64,000 nt of DNA. Origin: an uncultured Porphyromonadaceae bacterium. GTDB taxonomy: Bacteria > Bacteroidota > Bacteroidia > Bacteroidales > Muribaculaceae. Below the pieces are notes generated by a model. That model saw only the letters and a list, made by a program, of their open reading frames with translations. It was not told the DNA's origin and searched no databases. Positions within the stretch are counted from its first letter, which is position 1. Each line of letters starts with the position of its first letter. The stretch lies in assembly GCA_947177185.1 (NCBI GenBank), contig CAMWTJ010000003.1:45169-109168 (forward strand). Reading direction: 5' to 3'. Below are positions 40,704 to 49,669 of the stretch, in pieces. The translations under genes were made by a program, and so were the position numbers.

Positions 40704-42317
40704 ATGAATAGAATCGACTACCGACGGCGCGCCACCACGACAGTGCGCGTAGGCAACATCAACATAGGAGGCGACAATCCCGTGCGCCTGCAGTCCATGA
40801 CCAACACCCCGACGCTGGACACAGCCGCCAGCGTGGAGCAGTGCGTAAGGCTGGCGGAAGCCGGCGCTGAGATAGTGCGCCTCACAGCGCAGGGCGTGGC
40901 GCACGCGCGCAATCTCGGCGAAATACGCCGCGAGCTGCGCGCACGCGGCGTTCAGACTCCTTTGGTGGCCGACATACATTTCAACCCCGCGGCAGCCTTC
41001 GCAGCCGCCGAGGAGGTGGAAAAGGTGCGTATCAACCCCGGCAATTTCGTCGACCCCGGACGTGTGTTCAAACACCTTGAATACACCGACGAAGAGTACG
41101 CCGCCGAGCTGCAGCGCCTTCGCGACAAACTGGTGCCGCTGCTCGAGCTGTGCCGCGAGCGCCACACGGCGCTGCGCATAGGCGTTAACCACGGCTCGCT
41201 CAGCGACCGCATCATGAGTCGCTATGGCGACACGCCTGCCGGCATGGTGGAATCGGCCATGGAATTTCTGCGCGTATGCCGCGACATCGACTTCACCGAC
41301 GTGGTGATAAGCATCAAGGCGTCGAACGTGCGCGTGATGACGGAAACCGTGCGCCGCCTTGTGGCGGCAATGGACGCCGAACACATGCATTTCCCCCTGC
41401 ACCTGGGCGTGACCGAAGCCGGCAATGAACTCGAAGGACGCATCAAGTCGGCCGTAGGCATTGGCTCGCTGCTCGTCGACGGCATCGGCGACACCATACG
41501 CGTGTCGCTCAGCGAAGACCCCGTAGCGGAGATTCCAGTAGCGCGCGCCATACGCGACTACATAGACCGCATAGCCGCCGCCGAGCCCACAGGCGCTGTG
41601 CCTGCCGAGGGCTTCGACCCGTTCTGCCCGTCGCGCCGCGTTTCGGAAGCCGTCGGAACCATTGGCGGTAACAACACGCCGGTGGCCATAGGAGTGGATT
41701 TTTCAGCCACGGAGTCGCTGCCTGAAGGCGTGGCTGTGGTGCAGGCCTCCGACGGCGCTGTCAACCCCATAGCCGACATACGCGCGCAGATGCACGCCAT
41801 GATGAGCCGCGGCGACCGCCGTCCGGCCATAATCCTGCGCCGATATCCGGCCGGCATGCCGGCCTCGCAGGTGACCGTGGAAGCAGCTATCGAGTTCGGC
41901 GCGCTGCTGCTCGACGGATTCGCCGACGGCATAGCCATCGACGCGCCGTCGCTGTCGGCCGACGAGCGTGCCGAGCTGTCGCTGGGCATCCTTCAGGCCA
42001 CACGCCTGCGCTTCACACGCACTGAATACATAGCGTGCCCCGGATGCGGGCGCACGCTCTTCGACCTGCAGCGCACACTGGCCGAAATCAAGCAGGCTAC
42101 CTCGCATCTCACAGGCCTGAAAATCGGCGTAATGGGCTGCATCGTGAACGGACCCGGCGAAATGGCCGACGCCGACTACGGCTACGTGGGTGCCGCCGCA
42201 GGCAATGTGAGCCTTTACCGCAACAAAGAGTGCGTGCTCAAGAACATCCCGGCACAGGAGGCCCTGCCACGGCTCATACAACTGATAAAGGACAACGGCG
42301 ACTGGCGCGATGCGTAG
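40704..42317 (+). CDS. ispG: 4-hydroxy-3-methylbut-2-enyl diphosphate synthase (IspG/GcpE)
   Basis: The 537-aa iron-sulphur enzyme makes HMBPP, the penultimate step of the MEP isoprenoid pathway. The TIM-barrel domain starts with RRRATTTVRVGNINIGGDNPVRLQSMTNTPT. The 4Fe-4S ligands are Cys445, Cys448 (CPGCG) and Cys479 (GCIVNGPGEM). Bacteroidetes and plant enzymes have an extra middle domain; here it spans roughly residues 280-430. It is shorter overall than the roughly 600-aa form I know from Bacteroides. It overlaps the M16 peptidase gene by 8 bp. Confidence 0.97.
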   Translation: MNRIDYRRRATTTVRVGNINIGGDNPVRLQSMTNTPTLDTAASVEQCVRLAEAGAEIVRLTAQGVAHARNLGEIRRELRARGVQTPLVADIHFNPAAAFAAAEEVEKVRINPGNFVDPGRVFKHLEYTDEEYAAELQRLRDKLVPLLELCRERHTALRIGVNHGSLSDRIMSRYGDTPAGMVESAMEFLRVCRDIDFTDVVISIKASNVRVMTETVRRLVAAMDAEHMHFPLHLGVTEAGNELEGRIKSAVGIGSLLVDGIGDTIRVSLSEDPVAEIPVARAIRDYIDRIAAAEPTGAVPAEGFDPFCPSRRVSEAVGTIGGNNTPVAIGVDFSATESLPEGVAVVQASDGAVNPIADIRAQMHAMMSRGDRRPAIILRRYPAGMPASQVTVEAAIEFGALLLDGFADGIAIDAPSLSADERAELSLGILQATRLRFTRTEYIACPGCGRTLFDLQRTLAEIKQATSHLTGLKIGVMGCIVNGPGEMADADYGYVGAAAGNVSLYRNKECVLKNIPAQEALPRLIQLIKDNGDWRDA

Positions 42318-43581
42318 CAGACAGGACAATATTTCATATGCCACGCTGCCGTGCGGCATGCGTATGGTGCACATACACACTCCCGGAGCCGCCACGGCCA
42401 TAGCCGGTGTCACCGCACGCGTGGGAAGTCGCGACGACGGGCCTGACGCCCACGGCATAGCCCACATGGTGGAGCACAACATATTCAAAGGCACAGCCCG
42501 GCGCTCGTCGTGGCACATCATAAACCGTATGGAAGCTGTGGGCGGAGAGCTCAACGCCTACACCACGAAGGAAGAAACCGTGGTCTACAGCATCTATCCG
42601 GCGGGAAACACCGCACGCGCCGCCGAACTGATAGCCGACCTGGTGCAGAACTCGCAGTTTCCCGAACGTGAGTTCGAGAAAGAGCGACAGGTGATAGCCG
42701 ACGAGATAGACTCCTACCTGGACTCGCCGGCCGATGCTGTGTACGACGATTTCGACGACATGCTGTTCGCCGGCACTCCTTTGGGCCACAACATACTCGG
42801 GAGCAAGGCCGACATAGCCCGCATAGCGCCTGCCGACTGCCGCGCATGGATGCGCCGCCATTACACGTCGGACAATATGGTGGCCTTCTACAGCGGGCCG
42901 GAAAGTGCCGCCAGGGTGGCTGCCACTTTCGGGAGGCGCTTTGCCCCGTCCCGGACTGAAAACACAGCGGCGGCACAGGCTACGCCGAGGCCTGCGCAGC
43001 CTTTCGGCGAGCGACGCTGCATCCCCGGCTGCCATCAGGACCACAACATCATCGGAGCGCGTATCCCGGGCATGTTCGCTCCCGAGCGGCACACATTCGC
43101 CCTGCTGACCAACATACTCGGCGGCCCGGGCATGAATTCGCTGCTGAACGTGGCGCTCCGCGAGCGCCGCGGGCTGGTTTATGCCGTTGAGGCATCCACC
43201 GCGTGGTACACCGACTGCGGGGCTTTCACCGTGTACTTCGGCTGCGATCCCGCCGACACGGCCCGGTGCAGCAGGCTTGTGCGGCAGTGCATAGCCGGGG
43301 TGGCCGACGGAAGCGCCATCACCGACAGACGCCTCGAAATGGCCAAGCGTCAGTATCTGGGACAGCTCGTGGTGGCATCGGACAACCGCGAGAGCCGTGC
43401 CCTTTCGGTGGCGCGCGCCACTCTGTTCTGCGAGCGCGCAGCCACAGCCGACGAAACGCGCGCACGCATACAGTCCGTCACCGCAGCCGATTTGCGCGCT
43501 GCCGCCGCCGAGCTCGTGACGGCGTCGAGCCTCACACTCGGTCCGTGTGCGACTGAATCCGATGTGGAACCTTGGCACTAA
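42310..43581 (+). CDS. M16 family zinc peptidase (insulinase-like)
   Basis: The 423-aa protein carries the inverted zinc motif HMVEH (His52, Glu55, His56) and Glu132 at the expected 76-residue distance (ERQVIADEIDSYLD). The second half (GPGMNSLLNVALRERRGLVYAVEA) has the RxxxGLxY substrate-binding motif. It is a single full-length M16B protein, cytoplasmic, with no signal peptide. Members degrade peptides. It overlaps the end of ispG and probably belongs to the rpoN-ispG cluster. Confidence 0.95.
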   Translation: MRSRQDNISYATLPCGMRMVHIHTPGAATAIAGVTARVGSRDDGPDAHGIAHMVEHNIFKGTARRSSWHIINRMEAVGGELNAYTTKEETVVYSIYPAGNTARAAELIADLVQNSQFPEREFEKERQVIADEIDSYLDSPADAVYDDFDDMLFAGTPLGHNILGSKADIARIAPADCRAWMRRHYTSDNMVAFYSGPESAARVAATFGRRFAPSRTENTAAAQATPRPAQPFGERRCIPGCHQDHNIIGARIPGMFAPERHTFALLTNILGGPGMNSLLNVALRERRGLVYAVEASTAWYTDCGAFTVYFGCDPADTARCSRLVRQCIAGVADGSAITDRRLEMAKRQYLGQLVVASDNRESRALSVARATLFCERAATADETRARIQSVTAADLRAAAAELVTASSLTLGPCATESDVEPWH

Positions 43582-43616
43582 CGCCACAGAACAATCGCCG
43601 GCTCTGAAACAAAAAC

Positions 43617-43653
43617 GACAGGCCGCGGATGCTTGGGCATCCGGCGGCCTGTC
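43617..43653 (-). terminator. Intrinsic terminator of the pRiA4b ORF-3-like gene
   Basis: A 15-bp stem with one bulge (GACAGGCCGC... at 43617 with ...GGCGGCCTGTC to 43653) is followed on the minus strand by GTTTTTG. It lies between convergent genes and could also stop read-through from the M16 gene. Confidence 0.78.
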
Positions 43654-43679
43654 GGTCTTATGGCAAGCAGGCGCAGGCT

Positions 43680-44240
43680 TTATTCGTCGAAAGTCATTTC
43701 GTCGAAGCCTGCCGCGTCAAATTCGTCGGGGTTGAACTCGTCGTTGCCATAGAAATCGGCATCAAGATCGTCGATTCCGGCGGCGGCCACCTTGGCAGCC
43801 TTTGCGTCGATTTTAGCATCGAACTCGTCTATGTCGACAGTCTGTGCGGGCGGATTGCCGAGAGCAAGCGTGCACACGGGGTCTTTCAGCGTCTTGCCGG
43901 TGATAAGTTCGCGCATCTCGATGAAGAAATTGCGGTCGGTGAGATAATCGAAAGTAAAGAGCATTTTCTGCCCTTCGTCGTCTATGAAATCGCTAAGCAC
44001 GGAATCCTCCATGAGCCACACATCTTGATCGGAATCGGAGCCCATGTCCTCGAGGGTGATTTCCTTTTCTTTTTCCCAGTTGCGGTCGCAGAGGAAGAAG
44101 CTCGACATCTGGTTTTTGTCGAAGCCCACCGCGTCGCAAATGGCATTTTTGAGGTCGAGGAATGTGGCCTCGGCGTCTATTTTGATTTCACGTTTGAAGT
44201 TGTCTACTTCGTCTGAAACAATGCGGAAATTGAAAATCAT
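43680..44240 (-). CDS. Plasmid pRiA4b ORF-3 / IS1096-passenger-like family protein
   Basis: The 186-aa acidic protein starts MIFNFRIVSDEVDNFKREI and contains ATFLDLKNAICDAVGFDKNQMSSFFL plus a later LTFDYLTDRNFFIEM-like region, which fit the pRiA4b ORF-3 fold. The C-terminal 50 residues are an Asp/Glu-rich tail (DLDADFYGNDEFNPDEFDAAGFDE). Despite the family names, no transposon ends or recombinase are nearby and it looks like a resident Bacteroidales gene. Its molecular role is unknown. It has a TATCTTTG element about 55 bp upstream on the minus strand and a good terminator behind. Confidence 0.85.
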   Translation of the reverse strand: MIFNFRIVSDEVDNFKREIKIDAEATFLDLKNAICDAVGFDKNQMSSFFLCDRNWEKEKEITLEDMGSDSDQDVWLMEDSVLSDFIDDEGQKMLFTFDYLTDRNFFIEMRELITGKTLKDPVCTLALGNPPAQTVDIDEFDAKIDAKAAKVAAAGIDDLDADFYGNDEFNPDEFDAAGFDEMTFDE

Positions 44241-44413
44241 ATTATGTGAGGGTTATATCGGTATGATGCGGCTTCCGTGCGGAAATCCGATGCAAAGATA
44301 TTATTTAGAACGGAAATCATGAAATAAAACAAAGGAAATTTTGCCATAAAAATGCCGGCACAAATTGTGCATTGAGATTTTTGCTAACAGCAATGCTATT
44401 TTATCCGCAAATA

Positions 44414-44445
44414 TTTGCAATATAGCGCCAAAATCAGTAATTTTG
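44414..44445 (+). promoter_or_regulatory. Promoter of the lrp-DAHP synthase operon
   Basis: TTTG (44414-44417), a 20-nt spacer and TAATTTTG (44438-44445) followed by C match the Bacteroidetes consensus. The Lrp start codon is 53 bp further on. Confidence 0.72.
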
Positions 44446-44498
44446 CAACATTATTGTTTTAAAAAATTACGAATCTAAAAATCGCACAATATATAACC

Positions 44499-44996
44499 AT
44501 GAACCGACAACAGTTCGACAAACTGGACCTGAACATCCTGAGCATGCTTTCGTCCAACGCGCGTAAACCCTATCTGGAAATAGCCCGAGAGTGCGGTGTG
44601 AGCGGCGCGGCCGTGCATCAGCGTATACAGCGTCTTACAGCGTCGGGTGTGATTCAAGGTTCGGAATGTATAGTAAATCCTGCGGCTGTGGGCTATGAAA
44701 CGTGCGCCTACGTAGGCTTCTATCTTCGCGACCCTGCGCAGTTCAACCACGTGATTTCCGAGCTGCGCAAGATACCTGAAGTGGTGGAGTGCCATTTCAC
44801 CACCGGGCAGTATGATATATTTGTCAAGCTCTACGCCCACAACAACGACCACCTGCTGACAATACTCCAGGACCAGATACAGGCCCTCGGACTGGCACGC
44901 ACGGAAACCATGGTATCCTTCAAGGAGGCCTTCCGCCGTCAGGTGCCGGTGGGAGGAAACACGTGCGGCGCCAACGACTCCAAACAGCAAGCGTAA
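44499..44996 (+). CDS. Lrp/AsnC family transcriptional regulator
   Basis: The 165-aa protein has an N-terminal winged helix-turn-helix (LDLNILSMLSSNARKPYLEIARECGVSGAAVHQRIQRLTASGVI) and a C-terminal RAM ligand-binding domain (CAYVGFYLRDPAQFNHVISELRKI, GQYDIFVKLYAHNNDHLLTIL). Such proteins bind amino acids and form octamers on DNA. It precedes the DAHP synthase/chorismate mutase gene by 12 bp in the same transcript, so it may respond to aromatic amino acids; that link is inferred. Confidence 0.95.
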   Translation: MNRQQFDKLDLNILSMLSSNARKPYLEIARECGVSGAAVHQRIQRLTASGVIQGSECIVNPAAVGYETCAYVGFYLRDPAQFNHVISELRKIPEVVECHFTTGQYDIFVKLYAHNNDHLLTILQDQIQALGLARTETMVSFKEAFRRQVPVGGNTCGANDSKQQA

Positions 44997-45008
44997 GGCA
45001 CGTCCGTC

Positions 45009-46094
45009 ATGGTGATAGAAGCTATAGATGTGCCCGGCGCGCACGGGCACAGCAGGCCTGCTGTGATAGCCGGCCCCTGCAGCGCCGAGAGCGAGGAGCA
45101 GATGATGTTTGTGGCAATGGCGCTCCGCGAGGCCGGAGTGGGTGTGCTACGTGCGGGAGCCTGGAAGCCGCGCACCAAGCCCGGCGGCTTTGAAGGCTAT
45201 GGCGAGGCGGCGCTGCCGTGGATAGTGCGCGCTGCGCGCTCGTGCGGCATGCTGTCGGCCACGGAGGTGGCCACTGCCGCGCATGTGAATGCCGCTATCG
45301 AAGCCGGCATCGACATGCTGTGGCTGGGCGCACGCACCACCGCCAACCCGTTTGCCGTGCAGGAAATAGCCGACACGCTGAAAGCGTGCGGACGCAACGT
45401 GCCCGTACTTGTAAAGAATCCTGTGAGCCCCGACCTCGAGCTTTGGCTGGGTGCCATAGAGCGGCTCAGCGCAGCCGGCATGACACGGCTGGCTGCCGTG
45501 CACCGCGGCTTCGGAGCGTATGGCGAGAATTATTATCGCAACGCGCCGCTGTGGAGAGTGCCGATAGAGCTGCACAGGCGTGTGCCTGAGCTTCCGCTGC
45601 TGTGCGACCCGAGCCACATAGCCGGACGCCGAGAAATCGTGGGAGAAGTGGCCCAGGAGGCCATGGACATGGGTTTCGACGGGCTGATGGTAGAGGTGCA
45701 CTGCTGCCCGGAAACGGCGCTGAGCGACGCCCGCCAGCAGTTGACTCCGCAGGCGTTCGCCGATATGCTCCGCAGCCTCACGCTGCGCTCGGGTGCCGAA
45801 GCGGCGCCGGGCATGGACGCGCTGCGCGAAGAGATAGACCGCATCGACGACCGCCTGCTCGCACTGCTCGCCGAACGCATGCGCGTGAGCGACTCCATCG
45901 GGCGCTGCAAACAGGCCGCCGGAATCCCGGTTGTGCAACCTGCGCGCTACCGCGAGCTTATAGACCGCCGGTGCGCTCAGGCTGCCGAGCAGGGACTGAA
46001 CCCGGAATTCGTGCGCGCAGTGCTCGCTGCCGTGCATGAGGAAAGCGTAGCGCGTCAGCTCGCCATAGTCAACAGCCGCGGAGAAACCGAATAA
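45009..46094 (+). CDS. Bifunctional DAHP synthase / chorismate mutase
   Basis: The 361-aa protein joins a class-I KDSA-like DAHP synthase (residues about 1-260: AVIAGPCSAESEEQM, RAGAWKPRTKPGGFEG, LPLLCDPSHIAGRR) to a C-terminal AroQ-type chorismate mutase (about 268-350: MDALREEIDRIDDRLLALLAERMRVSDSIGRCKQ). It catalyses the entry step of the shikimate pathway and the branch step toward Phe and Tyr. Fusion of the two lets prephenate feed back on the synthase, as known in Bacillus-type enzymes, where the mutase domain is N-terminal instead. Here the mutase is C-terminal, the common Bacteroidetes order. Confidence 0.95.
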   Translation: MVIEAIDVPGAHGHSRPAVIAGPCSAESEEQMMFVAMALREAGVGVLRAGAWKPRTKPGGFEGYGEAALPWIVRAARSCGMLSATEVATAAHVNAAIEAGIDMLWLGARTTANPFAVQEIADTLKACGRNVPVLVKNPVSPDLELWLGAIERLSAAGMTRLAAVHRGFGAYGENYYRNAPLWRVPIELHRRVPELPLLCDPSHIAGRREIVGEVAQEAMDMGFDGLMVEVHCCPETALSDARQQLTPQAFADMLRSLTLRSGAEAAPGMDALREEIDRIDDRLLALLAERMRVSDSIGRCKQAAGIPVVQPARYRELIDRRCAQAAEQGLNPEFVRAVLAAVHEESVARQLAIVNSRGETE

Positions 46095-46110
46095 GAGCCG
46101 GCTCCGGGCG

Positions 46111-47442
46111 TCATACTTTGGGCAGGCGGCTGCCGCCGTTGAGCATGAGTTCGGAGTCGTAGCGGTTCATGTGGTCGATAAGTCCGCTGAGCCAGCGAGA
46201 ATACGCATCGTAGTCGTCGAGCGGGCGTCGGGCAACACCGCTTTCAGCAGCCGCGCGCGCCACGGCCACGGCCACCACGGGCAGCAGACGCTTGTCGAAC
46301 GGCTTCGGCAATATATATTTGGGACCGAACTCGAGCTGCTTGTCGGGATACAGCCTGCGCAGGGCATCTGTGGCAGGCTCGCGTGTGAGCGCAGCCACGG
46401 CGCGTGCAGCCGCCAGTTTCATCGCCTCGTTGATTTCAGAGGCGTCGCAGTCGAGCGCTCCGCGGAATATGTAGGGGAAGCCGAGCACATTGTTTATCTG
46501 ATTGGAGAAATCGCTGCGACCGGTGGCGAATATAAGGTCGGTGCGTGTCGCGAGGGCCAGGTCGTGGTCTATTTCAGGATTGGGATTGGCAAGTGCGAAC
46601 ACTATGGGCTTCGGAGCCATAGAGAGCAGCATGTCGGGAGTCATCACGTCGGCTACGGACAGGCCCAGGAACACATCGGCACCGACGAGAGCGTCGGCGA
46701 GTGTATGCAGGTCGCGGTCTGTTGCAAATTCCAGCTTGGAGCCGGATAGTCCGGGACGGTCGGCGCGCAGCACCCCCTTGCTGTCGCACATCACGATATT
46801 GTTTCGCCGCACACCCAGGGCCATATACAGGCGCGTGCATGCTATGGCGGCAGCTCCGGCGCCGTTGACCACAAGGCGTATTTCGGCTATGTCCTTGCCT
46901 TGAATGTCGAGCGCATTGAGAAGCGCCGCGGCAGAAATGATGGCTGTGCCGTGCTGGTCGTCGTGCATCACAGGTATGTCGCACTCCTCGCGCAGCCGCC
47001 GTTCGATTTCAAAGCACTCCGGCGCCTTGATATCCTCCAGATTTATGCCTCCGAAAGTAGGTGTCATGGCTTTCACCGCAGCTATGAACGCCTCGGGGTC
47101 GGCGGCGTCGAGCTCGATGTCGAAAGCGTCGAGGCCGGCGAAGATTTTAAACAGCAGAGCCTTGCCTTCCATCACGGGTTTAGCGGCAAGCGGGCCTATG
47201 TTGCCGAGGCCGAGCACCGCGGTGCCGTTGCTTATTACGGCCACCAGGTTGGAGCGCCCCGTGAGAGTGCGCACTGCCGACGGGTCGTCCTTGATGGCCA
47301 GACACGGATATGCCACGCCGGGCGAATACGCCAACGAGAGGTCCTGAGGGTTGCTATACGGCTTTGTGGGTATTACAGCGATTTTTCCGGGATGCGGATA
47401 CTGGTGATATCGCAGAGCTTTTTCTTTTAACGAGTCGTTCAT
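46111..47442 (-). CDS. maeB: NADP-type malic enzyme without the phosphotransacetylase domain
   Basis: The 443-aa enzyme decarboxylates malate to pyruvate. Motifs are [16 protein letters not shown] with the catalytic Tyr, [14 protein letters not shown] with the Lys, and [12 protein letters not shown] and [11 protein letters not shown] for the metal. A Rossmann segment is [17 protein letters not shown]. Many MaeB proteins, including several in Bacteroidetes, carry an extra phosphotransacetylase-like domain of about 320 residues; it is absent here, so this is the short MaeA/SfcA-like form of the same branch. Its stop lies 16 bp from the convergent DAHP synthase gene. Confidence 0.94.
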   Translation of the reverse strand: MNDSLKEKALRYHQYPHPGKIAVIPTKPYSNPQDLSLAYSPGVAYPCLAIKDDPSAVRTLTGRSNLVAVISNGTAVLGLGNIGPLAAKPVMEGKALLFKIFAGLDAFDIELDAADPEAFIAAVKAMTPTFGGINLEDIKAPECFEIERRLREECDIPVMHDDQHGTAIISAAALLNALDIQGKDIAEIRLVVNGAGAAAIACTRLYMALGVRRNNIVMCDSKGVLRADRPGLSGSKLEFATDRDLHTLADALVGADVFLGLSVADVMTPDMLLSMAPKPIVFALANPNPEIDHDLALATRTDLIFATGRSDFSNQINNVLGFPYIFRGALDCDASEINEAMKLAAARAVAALTREPATDALRRLYPDKQLEFGPKYILPKPFDKRLLPVVAVAVARAAAESGVARRPLDDYDAYSRWLSGLIDHMNRYDSELMLNGGSRLPKV

Positions 47443-47536
47443 AGGATTATTTCAATTTTCAATTTATGTTAAACGCAAAAACCGTGCCATATGTTGCCAT
47501 GACACGGTGGATTTCGTACCTTACGGCAGAATTATG

Positions 47537-47571
47537 TAAAAAACGGAAGACTCGCGCGGAGTCTTCCGTTT
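47537..47571 (-). terminator. Intrinsic terminator of the TonB receptor-lipoprotein operon
   Basis: AAACGGAAGACTC (47541-47553) pairs exactly with GAGTCTTCCGTTT (47559-47571) around a GCGCG loop. On the minus strand the stem is followed by a run of T (complement of 47537-47543), giving a classic terminator 28 bp past the lipoprotein stop. Confidence 0.88.
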
Positions 47572-47599
47572 CTGTTTGTAAGCTGATACAGTCCGATTG

Positions 47600-49648
47600 T
47601 TATTCGGCGCTGTTCCAGGTGCAGTCGAGGAATGTGAACGTGCCGGGGGCAGTCACCTCGAAGCGTATGGTTTCAGTCTTGTTGGCGCCGTCGTAAGTGC
47701 CGAAGGTGATGGTGTATGTCACCTGCACACCGTCCATAGGCACTGCTTCGGGATGGAGCTTGGCAAGCGCTGCGGGCATAACCTCGGTTTCGAAGCGGCG
47801 CTTCATGAGTTCCACTACCTCGCCTTCGGACATGCCGCTGTAGCCTTCGGGATACTGTGCGATGGCCTTGTCGCCACGGAGGTCGACATTGTTCTGATAT
47901 GCCGAGGTGCCGGAGTAATATTCGTTGTTGCCGTAAGAGGTCACGTAGCCGAAGCCGCTGGTGATGCTGGTAGAGCCCAGGGGCACATCGATATTTTCAT
48001 ATACCCAGTCGGTGCAGGCCTGATAGTAGGTGGCGCTGAAGTCCTGGTTTCTGCCGCTGGGCAGCACAATCACCACGCCGGGGTCGGCTTTCCACTGGCC
48101 ACCGTTGCGCACAAACTGGAGAGTGGTCTGCTCGATGCCGTCGTTCTCGGCCCAAACGCCTTCGGTGTAAATGTACTGACGTGCCACGTAGCCGCCGGCC
48201 TCGTAGTTGTTGAATACTACGAATTCCTGCTCGCCGTCCTGAGCATAGGGGAAGGTCTGCGCCAGGAAGATGGGGAGGCCGAAGTCGGCCTGAGCGGTGG
48301 TCAGGTTGTTGAACGTCTTGCCGGAGATAGCGTTGCACTGGTCGGCGCTGAGGGCAGTCACATCGTTGGGTTTGCTCCAGCGGCTGCCATTGTAGTAGAA
48401 CACCTCGGTGGCCTTTGTGGAAGCCACGGTGGCCACGCGCTGCGGAGCAGATGCTGCGCCGGTGCTTACGGTGTTGACCACAGTGTTCATATAGCGGCCG
48501 CCAGCCACAGCTATGAAATAGCCTGTGACGGTGACGGTGGCGCCGTCGGTGAGTTTCTCCTTCAGGTCGGCGAGAGTGAAATATGCGCTGCCCTTGGCGG
48601 TTTCAGCACCATCGACCACGATGTTGATGTTGTTGCCGCTCACGGCCACAGCACCTGTCATCTGCACGTACTGCGCGAGTTCGTCGTCAGTGCGTGTGAT
48701 CATCTGGTCCATTTCGGCGCCGGTGAGCACCTTGGGAGCAGGATAGGTGTAGGCGGGAGCGGTTTCGTCGGTCACTTTGGTTACGGTGGCCGTAGTCAGG
48801 TCAAGCTGGAAGCCCTTGTTGTAGGAAGACACCGTGGCGGTGACTTCGTAGGGCGCGCCCAGTGTGTAGTCGGCCGCGTTGATGCCTGCGCCGGTGTAGG
48901 CAAACACCGCGCCGCTGGCGTCGGCAATTACGAATCCGCGATCGCAGAGAGCGGTGATCCAGCCGCGCACGGTCACTTCATCGCCGAGAGCGATATCACC
49001 GACCACCGACGTGGGCTGCCACTCTGTGGGCTCCACAGGAGTGGTAGTGAACACGGGGTCGGTATTGCTCCAGTTGTAGTTGACCACCACGTAGTCGCCC
49101 TGTTCTGCATCGGGGAACTGCTCCGTGAGTATGGCAGGAATCGATGCTGCAGCGGTGTGCGACGGAGCCAGTGCCTCGGCGTAGTCCTCGTCGCTGCCGT
49201 ACACGCTCTTATAGTCGTCGGCAGTGAGGGTATAGCTGCTTGCGGCGTTGAGCAGTTCGAGTTCTTCGGGCAGCTCGGAGGCCACATTGTAGGTGAGTTT
49301 CACGGCCGAGCCGTCGTTCACGGCAAAATAGGGGAAGCTCGTGGACGCCAGGAAGGCGGGCACGTAGTCCTCGGCGTTGATTGCTTCGGTGAAGCGATGC
49401 AGCTTGCCTACATTGGCCAGTTCGGCTGCAAGCTCGTCGCCGGCAAGCGCCTTGTTGGCTGAATTGGCGGCGATAGCAGCATAATCGGCGTCGGTGAGGG
49501 TGTACTCCACGGTCTTTACGTCGGTGGTGTTGAGGTCCGGCGTGGTGAAACCGTCGAGGTAGTCCTCGTTCCAGCTGTTTTCGCTACATGCCGCGAGCGC
49601 GAGCACTGCTGCAGTCGCGAGCATGGGCTTTACAATATATTTTTTCAT
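47600..49648 (-). CDS. Large lipoprotein of a TonB receptor pair, with OB-fold-like region
   Basis: The 682-aa protein has a lipoprotein signal with LAAC (Cys21). The segment ALGDEVTVRGWITALCDRGFVI to YEVTATVSSYNKGFQLDL (about residues 225-295) looks like an OB-fold module, and a second such region may follow (YVQMTGAVAVSGNNINIVV, ATVTVTGYFIAVAGGRY). The rest is acidic and beta-rich with a repeated Tyr-Leu-Thr-Asp-Ala-Asp-Tyr pattern (YTLTDADYAAI, YTLTADDYKSVYG). It lies 21 bp after a TonB receptor gene and is surely its partner, in place of a SusD protein. The substrate cannot be inferred from sequence. Confidence 0.82.
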   Translation of the reverse strand: MKKYIVKPMLATAAVLALAACSENSWNEDYLDGFTTPDLNTTDVKTVEYTLTDADYAAIAANSANKALAGDELAAELANVGKLHRFTEAINAEDYVPAFLASTSFPYFAVNDGSAVKLTYNVASELPEELELLNAASSYTLTADDYKSVYGSDEDYAEALAPSHTAAASIPAILTEQFPDAEQGDYVVVNYNWSNTDPVFTTTPVEPTEWQPTSVVGDIALGDEVTVRGWITALCDRGFVIADASGAVFAYTGAGINAADYTLGAPYEVTATVSSYNKGFQLDLTTATVTKVTDETAPAYTYPAPKVLTGAEMDQMITRTDDELAQYVQMTGAVAVSGNNINIVVDGAETAKGSAYFTLADLKEKLTDGATVTVTGYFIAVAGGRYMNTVVNTVSTGAASAPQRVATVASTKATEVFYYNGSRWSKPNDVTALSADQCNAISGKTFNNLTTAQADFGLPIFLAQTFPYAQDGEQEFVVFNNYEAGGYVARQYIYTEGVWAENDGIEQTTLQFVRNGGQWKADPGVVIVLPSGRNQDFSATYYQACTDWVYENIDVPLGSTSITSGFGYVTSYGNNEYYSGTSAYQNNVDLRGDKAIAQYPEGYSGMSEGEVVELMKRRFETEVMPAALAKLHPEAVPMDGVQVTYTITFGTYDGANKTETIRFEVTAPGTFTFLDCTWNSAE

Positions 49649-49669
49649 TATATAGTCGGATTGAGGGTT

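Noticed and set aside
43680-44240. Insertion-sequence gene suggested by the IS1096/pRiA4b family names
   Set aside because: No inverted repeats, recombinase or target duplication nearby; it has its own terminator and looks like a resident gene.
47597-49462. 621-codon open frame opposite the large lipoprotein
   Set aside because: Low-complexity Gly/Val/His composition and complete overlap with a convincing lipoprotein gene.
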